Shown here: positions 52,360-64,000 of the stretch, piece after piece
How positions within the stretch are numbered: the first letter of the stretch is position 1
Layout: the number at the start of each line of letters is the position of its first letter
NCBI RefSeq assembly: GCF_019097595.1
Contig: NC_080716.1
Coordinates: forward strand, 16,022,401-16,086,400
Direction of reading: 5' to 3'
Source: Hemibagrus wyckioides
Lineage: Eukaryota > Chordata > Actinopteri > Siluriformes > Bagridae
Length of the DNA: 64,000 nucleotides
The notes under the pieces: generated by a model
Databases searched by the model: none
Seen by the model: the letters and a program-made list of their open reading frames with translations, nothing else
What the model was told of the DNA's origin: nothing
Position numbers and translations under genes: made by a program

Positions 52360-52480
52360 TGAGTGAGTACGCAGCGCTGCAATGGTCTTTGACAGAGCTA
52401 GCTCCCATAACTCCTCCACATACGCTCTGTTCACTAGGCCGTGTGCTGTATGCAGGATGTGGTCCTCCACTACAAAAAAA
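52360..52480 (-). CDS. exoc6b: exoc6b exon 5
   Basis: This 121-bp exon supplies one base of the split glycine and then 40 residues, FFVVEDHILHTAHGLVNRAY through SKTIAALRTHS. It ends in phase 0 at donor gtatgt, only 115 bp before exon 6. HTAHGLVNRAYVEELWELAL is a strongly conserved helix pair of the Sec15 domain. Confidence 0.96.
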
Positions 52481-53061
52481 CTACAGAAGGAGTAGATCAG
52501 TGTAAAAGTTGCAAAAACAGATAAAGTCACAGAGCTGACATAGTAAGGACATGTGAAGAAACATGGCCATTGCTGTCCATCATAAGGATATCTCTACAGC
52601 ACCATACTCAGAATGCAGAGACATGCAGGCATACTGGTCAGTCCAGTGACACATCCCCATTTCCCCAGACATCCTGTTGCACCAGTGCCCAGAGAACATT
52701 ATGTGCCACCAGGATGTTTGCAGAAGCCTCTTCTCCAGACATCCACCTTTCCCAATATTCCCATCCAGACGCTTGGAATAACACCCATCTGCCACTCCAT
52801 ATCCCTAAGCCAATAAATCGTACAGCCTGGCAGCTTTTCCAACAGTTCCCGGATGGAATTTTGGGAAGGAGGTTTGCGTTTGAGTTAGGGGATGGTTTGG
52901 ACAGCGCAGGGAATAACCGGAGCTTGAGCGGAATACCACTATACGCTTGCCGTTTTCAATTACTCTCTTTAATACCAGAGACATTATAATCACTCCACAA
53001 GTGATTTTCATTACATTTAATGATGTTAATTAAAATTCAGAAAAAGGTACATAGAGCTTAC

Positions 53062-53108
53062 CCTACAATTTGATTGAAGTACCGCCTGTATCCCTCTAGG
53101 GTTTCGTG
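53062..53108 (-). CDS. exoc6b: exoc6b exon 4
   Basis: This small 47-bp exon encodes HETLEGYRRYFNQIV plus the first two bases of a glycine codon completed in exon 5. The YRRYFNQIVGFFVVEDHIL junction reproduces the conserved Sec15 sequence exactly across the splice. The donor is gtaagc. The exon lies in the Sec15 C-terminal domain. Confidence 0.95.
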
Positions 53109-54394
53109 CTGTGGTCCACACACACAGTGGATAGAAGGAGGGGAGAAAAAAGGGACAGCAATGAAAGAATTAAATGAGAGTCTTCATCGAAACAGTCAAT
53201 ATTTCAACATCTTATGGTAGTTATTCTGCTCTATGAGTCACATATGTTCTATAATGTAGAATTTCCACTCATAATATTTTGTAAGCAAATATTACATCAT
53301 GTCTGGCCAATTTCTCAATGTGATAAATCACAAAAATAAAAATAAATGTAAATGGAATCATTCTGTTACACGAAATAAACACAAGGTTTGTCGGTATAAA
53401 ACCTGGACTGTTTTACTTGGGATGGTTCATGGCTCTTGCCATCTAAAGATATGATAAGGAATCTTCTGAGAAACAGAAGTCGTCCGCTTTAGCGTTCTAC
53501 ACAGAACCTTCACAAAACACCTAAACTGAAGCGTGCTTTCCAGTGCTAAGATGAAACTTTTTTTTGAGTGTATCACTATTACTCAGAACATAAAAACATG
53601 GACTGTTTGCTATTAGGTTAAAATTCCTGGTGTTCTACACATAAAGTGTGTTCCAGACAATCATAATCTGCTCCAAAACCATCATGTTTCCCCAAACCAT
53701 CAACTATTTTTGTTCATTTAGACTAATAACGGCTATGACTATGTTCATTATGAGCCTCCTTTTTATCAACTTCTGATGATGACCAATAATGAAAATAATC
53801 CTTTTTGTTTTAAAGAGGATTTTTCTAATACTCAAGTCGCTTGAACAAAAAAAAAAAAGAAGGAAGAACTAAAGGGAAAGTCTTGTGAGTAAAGGTATAT
53901 TTTAAAATTGACTCTTAAATTAGGAAAAGGAAGTGCAGTTTTGCGGTACTAAATGGTATTAAACTGAATGTTTGCCGTACAAAAGGTCATCAGCAGAAGG
54001 TAGTACTGGAAGCCTTGAGAATCCCAGCAGGAGGTAAAGTGCTGTAGGAGCTCAGAGAGTTAAAGCAAGGGGAAGGCCATGTATTGCTTTGTGAGTGAGA
54101 AGTAGGGGTTTGCATTTGATTTTATAATATAAAAGGGGAATGTCGTATAACTAATCTATACTGGTTCAAACTTTCAGGTCTGTTCAACATATGAAGACAG
54201 AAAATAGAAGATAATCTTCATATAGATAATACCTGACCTATATACGTATAATACATATACTTAAAACAATAAGTGCAAATATTATGTAATACAGTGAAAT
54301 CCTTTTCGTCACATAGCCAAACTTGTCGGAAGCCGGGTCGGAGCACAGGGCAGCTATACCGAGCCCCTGGAAAAGTGGAAGCATGAATACATAC

Positions 54395-54478
54395 CATGTT
54401 TGAATGTGGCTGCAACACTAGTCGAGCTTGTTTCCTCCTCTGTTTCCTGTAGTAGTTCTCAAACGTATCCCGGGCGCC
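54395..54478 (-). CDS. exoc6b: exoc6b exon 3
   Basis: This 84-bp, phase 0/0 exon encodes 28 residues starting GARDTFENYYRKQRRKQARL and ending VLQPHSNM. The basic RKQRRKQAR stretch and the LVLQP motif are signatures of the Sec15 C-terminal family. The donor is gtatgt and the acceptor ttgacccag. The downstream intron is 1.3 kb. Confidence 0.96.
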
Positions 54479-54595
54479 CTGGGTCAAAAATAAAAAAAGT
54501 AAATAAATTTTTTAAAAAATGAATAAATAAAAGTGTTATGTGTAATTAGATTTGACAGGCGCAGAAAACATTTGATTTAAAATAAAAAAAAATAT

Positions 54596-54646
54596 GAAAG
54601 AAAGAATGAATAAATGAATAAATGAATAAATGAATGAATGAATATA

Positions 54647-54697
<51 letters not shown>

Positions 54698-54700
54698 AGA
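54596..54700. repeat. (GAAT/AAAT)n microsatellite
   Basis: Tetranucleotide repeat drifting from gaatgaataaat to pure aaat units, 120 bp upstream of the exon 3 acceptor in transcript order. Confidence 0.95.
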
Positions 54701-56717
54701 CAACAGATGAAGGCAAAAGGAGCCAAATGGATGGAATATTCTGGATTTCTTCTGGCAAAATCATACAGTGATAAGGCAGAATGATTTCCACTCAAGGATC
54801 ACAATCAAACTGAAAATAAGGGCAAATCAGTTGCACTTTCGAAATACCGAAGCACAATTTAGACTGTGATTACTACAGGAGCTTGGCAGACCAAAAACAA
54901 AAAGCCTCATTCAGTTCAGGCTTGATGACTTTGGCCTTTGTCAAATGGTTCAGAATTGACAGTCACCATTGCTCTCCATGCCTTATCTGAGTAAGTGTCC
55001 AGCGTGGAGCATGGAGGTCCCGGCTATGAAAAACAGCAGATTCCAACCGGGAAGGGATGAAAGAGCAAAGGAACGAAAACAGTGCCTTAAGTGATAGGGT
55101 TATCATTTAGGGTCCTGGTCAGTCTATCTAGTAAGACTGTTCTAGTTCTCCTTCTCTGACCCGAAGATAACACGCAGCCAGGGTTATACACAATGGGAGG
55201 CCACACACATCTACCTAGGCACCTGCAGTTTTCCTCAATAACAACAATAAAAGAAGGTTGAATAAGGAGGAAAGGGGGTTGCATTTGGACTTCAGGGTCT
55301 GATGGTTCAGTAACTCTGAAATGTTGTGGCATGGATGACTGATGACTAACAAAAAATGAAAGACTACAAGGGCAGCTACAGGCATACATGGCACAGGCAT
55401 TCTGAAAAACAATCGGAACAATTTCTGTTGGGAAAAAGAAAAAGAAAAAAACCTCAATTGCTATACAAGGTATAAAGAAATCAGACACAATACACCAGCA
55501 GTCCCAGGGAGAGATGTCTGAGGTTGAAAGATACAGCATGTCACTGTGCACGACCCTGTACATAAGGGACAAGAACATTTTTTCTTAACTCGGACCTCCT
55601 CTGCCAACTCTACTCCTTCATTTCCTGGCAAGAGGGAAGTCTGTTTCCTCCCTGATATAAACATGCACATACTCACGCACACGCACACAAACAGGCTCTG
55701 TAGCAAGTGGCAGGTCATTGCTGGGTGAAAAGAGCCTGACCTGGGCAAAGCAAGCATGACCTTGAATTGCTCTCTGTTCTTGCGGAGAAAGTGCTAGCTG
55801 GAGAATGGCATTTGTTTGGTGTGTGCTAATTAGTTTAGCAATGTACACAATCAGGATGTTCATGACTGGGAAGAAACATATGTTCTAAATGTGTGGCCTA
55901 TTTATTTATTTATTTACTTATTTATTTATTTTTGGGTTGTGTTTTTGGATGCTTATGAAAAGTTCACATGGCTAGCTGATAACAGACTGGAGCTAGGATT
56001 CCGTGGAACGCAACAACAAAAAAAAAAAAAGCAGGAAGTTATTTTCATGCACGCTCGGTCAGATATTTAAGCTGGACATGAAAGTGCGCTCTGCTCAATG
56101 AATTTAGAGCGACTTTAGCAAACATTACTAGTTTGATTACATTTTGGGGAAAGAGAAGCAAATAAATTCATTAGACAAAAATTGAAAGCAGATATAAATT
56201 ATTAAAATTAATAAATATATAGCAGGATTATATATATCTAGTCTCTGGTTATGACTGAGAGTGCTATAGCTAATACAATACAATACACACACCATGCTGG
56301 CAGTGCTGACATTTCTACATTTGTTTTTTTTTTTTTCCTCCACTCTGTACCAGTGTTTCCAGGGGCATAGTAGTCGGGTTCATGTGTAATATTCATCAGC
56401 AACAAACAAAAATAACCTTCCAGATTAAGCACACACCCACTTTGTGCTTAATTCTAGATAGAGATAAAATAGATTTAAAGCACTAAACAATGACATACGA
56501 ACGCAGTACATCACTGTGTCAGTAGCACAAATATATCTAATTGTAAATAAATGCTAATCAGTGGGTAAGAAAGGTGTATTCTCTGCATAATACTTCCTAT
56601 ATTACTTGCAACACTTCAGTATGTAGCATAATGACATCAACAAATGTGCAGCATCTGCTCAAATGTCACATCTGATACTTTGCTTACAATAAAAACCAGG
56701 GGAAAAGTTTTTATGGC

Positions 56718-57195
56718 AAATATGGCTAGTCATGTGGACACACCCATGTGTGCCTTCCTAAAACTGTTCCCACAAATTTGAAAGCACATAAAGACCTCCT
56801 ATACAACTATATCTGTGATAAACTGGAATTCTGACTCGCCTGACACCAAGGTCTGATCTCACTGATGCTCTGTAAATGAATACAAATCCCCACAGCTACA
56901 CTCCACAATCTAATGGAAAGATTTCCCAAACGAGTGAAGGTTATATCATGGGATGTGGTAGCTTAGTGGTTAAGGTGTTGGACTAATGTCCGGAAGGTTG
57001 TTAGCTTGAATCCCAGGTCCACAAAGCTGCCACCGCTGGGCCCTTGAGCAAGCCTCAATTGCTCAGTTGTATAAAATGTAAGTCACTCTGTATAAGGTAA
57101 TTATAGCAGCAATGTTGAACTAAATCAGGAACTGTATGTTCAACAAACTCATATGGGCGTGATGGTCAAGTGTCCACAAACTTGTGGCCACATAA
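56718..57195 (+). mobile_element. Tc1 remnant carrying a nested SINE
   Basis: The left part (GTGGACACACCCATGTGTG, then TTCCCACAAATTTGAAAGCA) and the right part (AACTCATATGGGCGTGATGG, then TGTCCACAAACTTGTGGCC) are the ends of a common fish Tc1 lineage related to the intact copy at 16.6 kb. Between them AATCCCCACAGCTACACTCC and the following residues recall the transposase C-terminus. The open frame is gone. The body is interrupted by the SINE at 56947-57105. Confidence 0.75.
56947..57105 (+). mobile_element. tRNA-derived SINE, near complete
   Basis: The head resembles a tRNA gene with an internal RNA polymerase III promoter: an A-box-like tggtagcttagtggttaagg (56955-56975) and a B-box-like gttagcttgaatcccagg (57000-57017). 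It continues into gctgccaccgctgggccctt and ends gtcactctgtataaggtaat. It interrupts a Tc1 sequence whose two halves (gaaggttat and agcagcaa) are contiguous in relatives; short TTAT-type target copies flank it. Confidence 0.75.
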
Positions 57196-58614
57196 TGTTA
57201 ATAGTTGTATTATTTAGCTATGTCAGTGGTAATACTCAGCATGTGAAGAGTGTGTGCCTAACCCCTGGTCAGAGTGTGTATAGTTATAGTTCTGCTATTA
57301 CAGCAGCTGTGATGGCTGTCAGACTATGGAACCAAAGTCTCTTTAAAATAGATTGCTTTAAAATAATGGCTCCACCTGTGCCAGGTGTCCAGCCTGCTCC
57401 TACATCAGGGTGTAGCAGCTTGTACGTATTCTACAGAATTGATGGTTCCATTGCATGTGCGCTGGCTTTGCTCCACTTCATCCATACCGGGATCAGACAG
57501 ACAAACAGAGAGAGAGTCTGGTCTCCAACACTGGAGGTCTCTGGTAGTCTGTGAAGTCTGCCATTCATCAAAATCAATGCATGACCTTGATCTGCAATCT
57601 TGGCTGCAAGCGGCATCCCTGATGGCTCTTGGCTGGGTCAGATTTAGTGTTTCAAAGAAAGGCCAAAAGGACATGAGAGTTTATTGTTTTTGGCCAAGTT
57701 TAAAAGAAACTCCGACTGGCGCTCTTAAGTCAGTCTGTCCAAAAAGGCAGAGAAAAGAACAGAGAGAAATACCAGAGGGATAAATCAGCTGAAGTAACAT
57801 GAAAACGCAACAATGAGAGGTGAAAGACCTGATTGTACAGAGGTCATGTTTTATAACACCTCAAGCTGCTACTCCTTCTACCTTATTCATACCATGTCCC
57901 GGTCTTCTACTGTCCTTGGAATATCTCTTTTTATCCTGACCTCGCCTGCTCTCTTCATCCTCTCTTAAATGAGGATGAACTGAAAATGTCTAAACCAAAC
58001 TGCAAATTAACTTCCCTCCAAATATCTTCTTTCAATTTTTTATTCACATTTAATTGAATTTCCTTGGGGCTATATTAATGCTCTCTCTCATTTTCACCTC
58101 CCCCCCCACTGATTGTACAACTCTGTCATTTTCTAACCACAGTCTCTTTTATTCTCCTTGGTCTCCCTATAAGAATTCATATTCTTCCTGTCTCTCCTCA
58201 GTACGTCTAAACTGCAGCCTCCCAAGCACAACACACATGCATGCACGCGAGAGCGCCATAGGTCAAAGTCACAACCTTCTTGGTCTTGCTCTGTCCTAAG
58301 CCAATCAGATCGATCAATCAAAACAGACTGAGGAAGAAAAGCTCTCTCCTGCTTTTACATCCTCTGGTTCATCAACTATCTTGAAATTTGTATTCCTATT
58401 TCCCCAGCTTCCCAAATCTGCACTCTTTCTCTTGCACACTCTCTCTCTCTCTCTCCTTTATGGGTTTGAGAGTACTATGAACTTTTTTTGTTCCATTACA
58501 GTAAAAAGATACGTTTACATAAGGTTGCATAATAGGGCACTAATGTCAACTGCCACTTCAACATCCTACAAGTTCCTTCCTGGGCACACACTGTTACTCT
58601 ACTATATGTTACTG

Positions 58615-58616
<2 letters not shown>

Positions 58617-58654
<38 letters not shown>
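58617..58654. repeat. (GT)19 microsatellite
   Basis: Pure GT repeat. Similar shorter GT tracts occur at 21668-21692, 39106-39131 and 44496-44521; in the exoc6b transcript they read as CA repeats. Confidence 0.95.
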
Positions 58655-58655
<1 letters not shown>

Positions 58656-58839
58656 AAGAAAACTACACTGCAAAATACTGTTTTTAAACGTATTCTCTTC
58701 AAGCCAGGCGTCTGGAAAAACCTCCAGAAAAAAAAATAGAAAGGTATTAGTTTAGAGCTGGACAATTTGAATAAATATATACTTATGTCCAAAAAACTGA
58801 CAAGAAAGTGAAAATGCTTCTAATTTTGTTTTTTTTTTT

Positions 58840-59158
58840 TAGAACAAATTATATTTTCAGTAATAACTTGAGTGAAAAGTATAATCTTAGAAACATCGAC
58901 ATAAACGTCAGGATTTCTCAGTGTTTGGCATGTCCCACGTTTGCCTTAATGACAGCGTGCACTCGAGCCGGTACAGACTCCATGTGTGCTAAACTTGACG
59001 ATTCAAGTTAGATCGAATCCATCAAAGTGGCGTCTGAACACGTGCTTTATTGGAAGGAAAAGAAACATTTCCTTTTTTAAAAAAAAAAAAATACCGTCAA
59101 GTTTTATAAAATGGAAATGTTTCTCAGTGTGGTCTCAGACTTCTGGAGTCCACTGTAA
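58840..59158. mobile_element. Tc1/mariner-type non-autonomous remnant
   Basis: The right end reads TGTGGTCTCAGACTTCTGGA followed by GTCCACTGTA, a terminus I associate with fish Tc1-type miniature elements; CATGTCCCACGTTTGCCTTA and CACTCGAGCCGGTACAGACT inside fit the same family. No matching left end was found and there is no coding capacity. Family assignment is from memory. Confidence 0.5.
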
Positions 59159-59735
59159 AGAAAAATATTTCATCTATGCCACAATTAATATGATTTGTTT
59201 TTGTTTGTTTTAGTAAAAACCTCCCTGCTTGTTTACTTACAGTACATACTGACCATACAGCATTTAATACAGATTAAACAGCAGCATATGGGTTAACAAT
59301 CAGGTAAATCTCACTGCTTTGAGTTCAGATTATGCAGTACTAATTCTCTCTATTGTCCCTATTGTTTACTTCCTGGCATATTTTCTCAGCGTGCCAAGGC
59401 GCTGCCTTTGTATCTCTGCTTTCACAAAGCACATGTACACAGCTATGTCTGGACATATCGTCATGTTTGCCCGCTACCGCTACCCTGACCTCAAACTCCT
59501 TCTCTTTTCCCATTATCCTCTGTGCCCATTTAACCTTCCTGAACAATATTTCCTTTTCTGTTAACATGCCATTTTACAAAAACTCCTAATACAAAGGTCA
59601 CTGTACAAATACCCACTCATTACCCATGTGAAATACTGCAAAAGCGTGCAAGACAACATAGTATTTTATTCCAGTTGAAGAGGTCCAGAAGAGCATGAGA
59701 TGTAGGTTAACATACATACACAATCCTAATCTCCA

Positions 59736-59766
<31 letters not shown>

Positions 59767-60096
59767 ATGAGCTGAAAAAGCACAGCGAAACAAATTTCCC
59801 AACTCCATCCCCACTGAGACTCACTGGGAATTGAACAAAAGCCAAAGTACACCTAAGCTCTTCATACACTATATTCATTACAGACTAATTAATCAAACCC
59901 AAACACATTTAAACTGTTTCTCTTAGAAAACCCAAATAATCTGAAAAGGGAAAAATGATGCTGTAGACACGAGAGGCCATGATCAGTGCTGTAAAAACTC
60001 TTGCAGTGTAACAACCAGCAAATAAAACACCACCCAGGGTTTATTATATCTCAGAAGTAAGAAGACGATGAAGAAAGAGTGGAACGGATCACTCAC

Positions 60097-60165
60097 CAGA
60101 ACCGTGTAGATATGCAAGCAGCGATAGACAGGAGAGAAGTCCACTAAGTCCTGAGCACCAGGAAC
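60097..60165 (-). CDS. exoc6b: exoc6b exon 2
   Basis: This 69-bp, phase 0/0 exon encodes 23 residues, VPGAQDLVDFSPVYRCLHIY followed by TVL. The segment is among the best conserved in Sec15 and opens the folded C-terminal half. Acceptor ctttctgtag and donor gtgagt are both strong. Skipping it would keep the frame. It is isolated by introns of 2.8 kb and 5.6 kb. Confidence 0.95.
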
Positions 60166-62977
60166 CTACAGAAAGATGAATCACATCAACTGTAATATAC
60201 AATTAAAAAATAAAAATAAATATATGTGTAACCTTCAATCTCTTATATACTTTTATATATAAAACCCAGACTGCAGTCTAATGTCACATGACTATCATTC
60301 AGCTGTTTTCATTATGCTATGTGAAACACTCTTATTATTTATTTCATTATTTATCGAGAGATAGATATAACAATATACAGTTTCATATTTACACTAGAAT
60401 ATTTGCTGCATATTTGCAAATAGCGACTTACAACTATGAACATAATTAGAAAAAATAAAAACGTTCTACACCTGGGATCATCATCTAGTGAACCACAGCC
60501 CAGTAAAGTATTTCGACAGCTGTAGCCGAGCTGATGAAAACACTGGTCACTCTAGTTTGCCTTAAATGAACGGCTTCTGTGGTGAACCGTTTATCCAGTC
60601 ACATGCATTTACGTTAATTATTTAGACAAAAGCAGCTTCACCAAACCAGAGACTAGCTACAGGGCTAGAGACGTTAGCTCAGAAAGGGAAGTATTTTTTA
60701 TTTTATTTTTTTTTTTTAACTATTTTTTATTTAATTTTTCCAATTTGGTCTGATTACTGAAATGACAAAATGGCACAATAAATAAAGGAAATAAACAGAC
60801 TTCTGCATCAAGCACAAAATGGATGATTCAGATTACTGATTAAAAGTGAAGACACTGAAAAGACATTTCGGTAGCAAATTAGTGGTTTATCTGGGATTTT
60901 AAGTAACTGGGAAATTAGTTCAATATTATTACGCTACAAATTCACGCGTCTAAACAAACAAAAGAATAAAAGCTGTCATTTCCAGACATCCTTGAAGCAA
61001 TTAAGAAAAGTGAGGAGAGTTCATTACTACAAGCCTATCATCGTGATCAAAGACTGAATTAAATCAACATCATACTTGTATACCACCCTCTCTGTCCCAG
61101 TCTATGCCGAAATGCCTCCAGCTCCAAAGTTTACTAAACCAACAGCAGCTAAACAATGCTAGCTTTCATCTAGTGCCCACAAAAAGGCAAGCAGGAACTC
61201 GGAGTCAGCTGGGTCAGAGCTCTAGAGAGGAAGAGCAACACTAAACAATAACCCCGAGCGAACAAGAAGAAAACAATTCAACACAGGCACCAGTGCCAAC
61301 TCAGTGGCAGGAGAGGGTTTGGACAGCGTGTAGGAATGATTTTCCCCTGGACACTCATTGAGAACAGGGGTGAGGAGGTAACATGCAGTTGAAGGACTCA
61401 TTGGTAACCTTGGGCACGACTGTCGGGAAACCCCACCACAGCTGACAGGTCGGGCAGATTAAAGCCTGGCACACACACACACTGCCCCTGGTCCAGCCTC
61501 AGAGCGGCTTCAGGAAAGAGTGATGTGCACGCATAGTGGAGCAGAGAAAGAAGGGAAGGGCTAAAAAAGTTCAACAGGAGGGCACTGCAGTCAACATACA
61601 CACACACACCGCTGCAGGTCAGCAACAGTTCTGGACATCCCACGGGCCTTTAAGGAATGAGTGCGCCAGACTCCATGACACACCATGGTAGTGATCTTAC
61701 TGAGGTTTTCTACAGTGCATTACAAAACCACGCAAGACTAAGCATAAAAACCCAGCAAAAAAAAAAACAACGAAAAAACATGTGGCATACTGGGCACAAA
61801 AAAAAAAAATAAAATGTTTACACACATCATTTTAGTCTTGTGTTGACAGGCTACATGTGTGGACAATCTGATAAACAACAGCACTTCTCCACCCGTGTGT
61901 TTGCGTCAGTGCTTTATTCTGTTTGCTACTCCAGAAACTTCAAGCTTATCCTGGCTTTCATTAGCATCTGCAGCTGAAAAGCACATCCCACAAGCTCCTC
62001 GCAAGCAGTGACGCAGTCCTAACGACAACAGATGAAGAGACACAAGATGGCAGGTTAAGTCAGGGGACGCGACTGGGCCATCGGGGGGTTAAATACTGTG
62101 TATCTAGTATCTTCAGAAACTTCTTGAATATGGAGAATTGTCAAATCTGACTGGTCAGATGGTATTCATACAAAATTTATAACTAACTCAATATACCTGT
62201 TCTATAGAAAACAGCTCAGCGTACATGTTGGACGCTTCACGTGATCTAAGGTTGATAATAAACAGATAAAGAAAATGTATAAAAGATTTATAAAGTGAAA
62301 CTTCCTTTAAGATGATGTTTGGTGAACATTTAATCTGGTCAGTAAACCACAGATGTGGGGCGTTTTCTCTCTTTTTTTTCCTTTTTTAATGTCAAGACAG
62401 AAAGAGAAAGAGAGGCTAGTGAGAAAAAGACTGTTTCAAGCTACTGTAAGTGATGAAAAGAAAAAAAACATGCGTTTATAATCCATAAAAAAAGCACAGT
62501 GTGGTTTGTTATTAAAATAAGAAAAATGAATTGGCAAATCAGTGTTGAACAAGAGGAATGATGCACTTCAGAGTGGGGAATTAAGGGACGCAACCAGTCA
62601 CTGATTATTGTCCTAGATCATCACACATCTCATGGTGTCTAAATTCTTAGTTAAAGCACTTTACTTGCTCTCTATACATTATTGTCAGATATCATTTTAA
62701 CCCTAGCTGATATCTAGTAAACCTATATATAGCACTGGGAAAGCATCCGGAAGCTTTACTTTGCCCTAATAAAATTTGTACAATAAAATCTGCAGCTGAA
62801 CACTGAATACTGTTTGTTTGGTCTAAAAGACTATTTAAAATTGCTTTTTCCTGTGATGTATTTCTGTGAGATGTTTAGATGGATTAGAATTATTAGTAAC
62901 AGTTTTGAGGGAAAAAAAAAGAAAACAGATACATAGCTAAAGTAATTCAAAAATCTCAAGACGTCACCATCGCTCAC
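60166..62977. other. exoc6b intron between exons 1 and 2
   Basis: AT-rich intron without recognised repeats. A 49-nt segment at 62197-62245 has splice-like borders but would shift the frame. Confidence 0.6.
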
Positions 62978-63151
62978 CTCATCTTCCTCCTCATCCTCTA
63001 CATCTAGTATCCCAGAATCCTCTTCTGAAAGAGGACTGCCACCTGACCGGTCCACATCTGTACCTGACCCCGCCTCCTTACGCAATCTCCACCCGCTGCC
63101 TGTCCGCTGCTGCCGTGTGACCGCACTGTCCCGAGAGCTCCTCACCTGCGC
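62978..63151 (-). CDS. exoc6b: exoc6b exon 1 of window: variable acidic linker
   Basis: The exon is 174 bp and encodes 58 residues, phase 0 at both ends. It starts AQVRSSRDSAVTRQQ after a pyrimidine-rich acceptor (gttttccag) and ends in the acidic run DVEDEEEDE before donor gtgagc. In Sec15 proteins the segment just before VPGAQDLVDFSP is a poorly conserved serine- and acid-rich linker, and this exon joins in phase to exon 2 exactly there. The internal CAGGTGAGG near its start resembles a donor site, which could mislead gene predictors. Because the linker is variable, the 5' border is less certain than for the other exons. Confidence 0.8.
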
Positions 63152-64000
63152 CTGGAAAACAGACGGACACACACACACACAATTCGAACAGTAAATATTT
63201 ATGTCCAACTTCCTTTTTTTTGGGAATAGAGACAGTACAGAGAATTCCTTCAACGCCAAGCCAAAGTTCCATTACCATCATACAATATGCAAATCCTCAA
63301 CCCATTTGTTCATTCATTGGCAGCTATATGGGAAAAATCTGCTCTATGGAGAGTAGTAATTACTGAGCTCTGAATGAACTCAAAAGAACACAGACAAAGT
63401 CAGCCACAAGGTTTCTTTAATTGTCAACTTTTCCCAGGATGGTTCCAAACCAGTAGAGACATGGTGCTTAAACTATTCAAATGTTTTAACAAAATGTCTA
63501 AGCAGATTTAAAAGAAATACACCTAGGTGTAGAACACACAACGGGGCAAAGTAGCGAATACTAGCTGGGTGTAAAACAGTAACTAACTCATTAACGACTA
63601 GATGAGGAAGGAGTTCCAAGACCTCTATGTCCGAGAGGTGAATACGTCTCGATCCCATGAGGAGAACATGCAACATACCTCATACTAAATTTGACAAACC
63701 TTTCACATGCTCAGTGGCTATAAAGAATGACTATAAAAAAGAAAAAAAAAAAGAAAAAAATGTTGGATGGGTTTGGATGATCTATTGCACAAAGGGAAGT
63801 GGAATATTAACAAGCCAGCAATGTGGGTTTCTGGGAGTAATTCAATTAAATTTCCATGCATGTAAAGTTGTGCACATAAGCGACACGAAGAAAAGAAAAA
63901 AGACGGAGGCAGGCATTCCGTCTCACGAAAGAATAAATGTAGCGGAAGCGTAAAGAGGTTTTGGATGTGATCAGGAAGTATGTGAGATGTCTGTGTTAGA
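63152..64000. other. exoc6b intron, window right edge
   Basis: Start of the intron upstream of exon 1 of this window. No earlier exoc6b exon is visible before the window ends. Confidence 0.6.

Larger units (their letters stand above)
54702..60096. other. exoc6b intron between exons 2 and 3
   Basis: Contains the SINE-in-Tc1 nest, the miniature element remnant at 59 kb, (TTTA)n at 55903-55932, (GT)19 and (AAAT)n at 59740-59768. Frames up to 163 residues (55087-55578) have no domain and no relatives that I recognise. Confidence 0.6.

Noticed and set aside
52570..52989. 139-residue plus-strand frame inside the exon 4-5 intron
   Set aside because: It overlaps no conserved domain, has low-quality composition and lies antisense to exoc6b intron; no splice or promoter signal is visible.
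55087..55578. 163-residue minus-strand frame
   Set aside because: It is in the sense orientation of exoc6b but would not splice in phase between exons 2 and 3, which join directly to the known sequence.
62197..62245. Possible 49-nt exon (SREASNMYAELFSIEQ) with ag acceptor and gtatat donor between exons 1 and 2
   Set aside because: Exon 1 ends and exon 2 starts in phase 0, and their direct join gives the expected DE-VPGAQDLVDF sequence; 49 nt would shift the frame. At most it could be a rare poison exon.

Overview
This window is vertebrate genomic DNA, most likely from a teleost fish. It is AT-rich, with long (TA)n, (CA)n and (GATA)n microsatellites, several generations of Tc1-like DNA transposons, fish-type LINE tails and a tRNA-derived SINE. 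An otophysan such as a catfish is plausible from the Tc1 abundance, but that is only a guess.

One host gene dominates and lies on the minus strand. Sixteen exons between 13817 and 63151 join in phase at GT-AG sites into 587 residues that read as exoc6b (Sec15B, exocyst complex component 6B), including the whole C-terminal Sec15 domain and the stop codon. The protein family is about 800 residues long, so roughly 220 N-terminal residues, the 5' UTR and the promoter lie beyond position 64000. A poly(A) signal with a GU-rich downstream element is visible at 13328-13353. Inside the large intron between exons 12 and 13 is an unannotated-looking 30-nt, phase-0 candidate microexon (41588-41617).

Layout from left to right: 1-13.3 kb is downstream intergenic DNA filled with dead repeats (LINE tails, decayed Tc1 copies, a BED-finger hAT remnant, a SINE/Tc1 junction). 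13.8-16.3 kb holds the last two exons. 16.57-17.82 kb holds an intact Tc1-like element whose 343-residue DD34E transposase is uninterrupted; it starts 272 bp from exon 15. 17.8-33.4 kb is one 17-kb intron with a LINE remnant, an antisense Tc1 deletion derivative and several low-copy repeats. 33.4-35.5 kb holds exons 14 and 13. 35.5-43.5 kb is an intron with a candidate conserved non-coding block and the microexon. 43.5-54.5 kb carries exons 12 to 3. 54.5-63.2 kb carries exons 2 and 1 and more repeats, including a SINE nested inside a Tc1 remnant.

In mammals EXOC6B lies next to CYP26B1, the retinoic-acid hydroxylase gene, downstream of the EXOC6B 3' end. If that order holds here, the introns and the left flank could host cyp26b1 regulatory DNA. 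The window contains several perfect nuclear-receptor, PBX-MEIS, TGIF/MEIS and CRE motifs that fit this idea, but none is tested. I found no host gene other than exoc6b, and no tRNA, rRNA or CRISPR.
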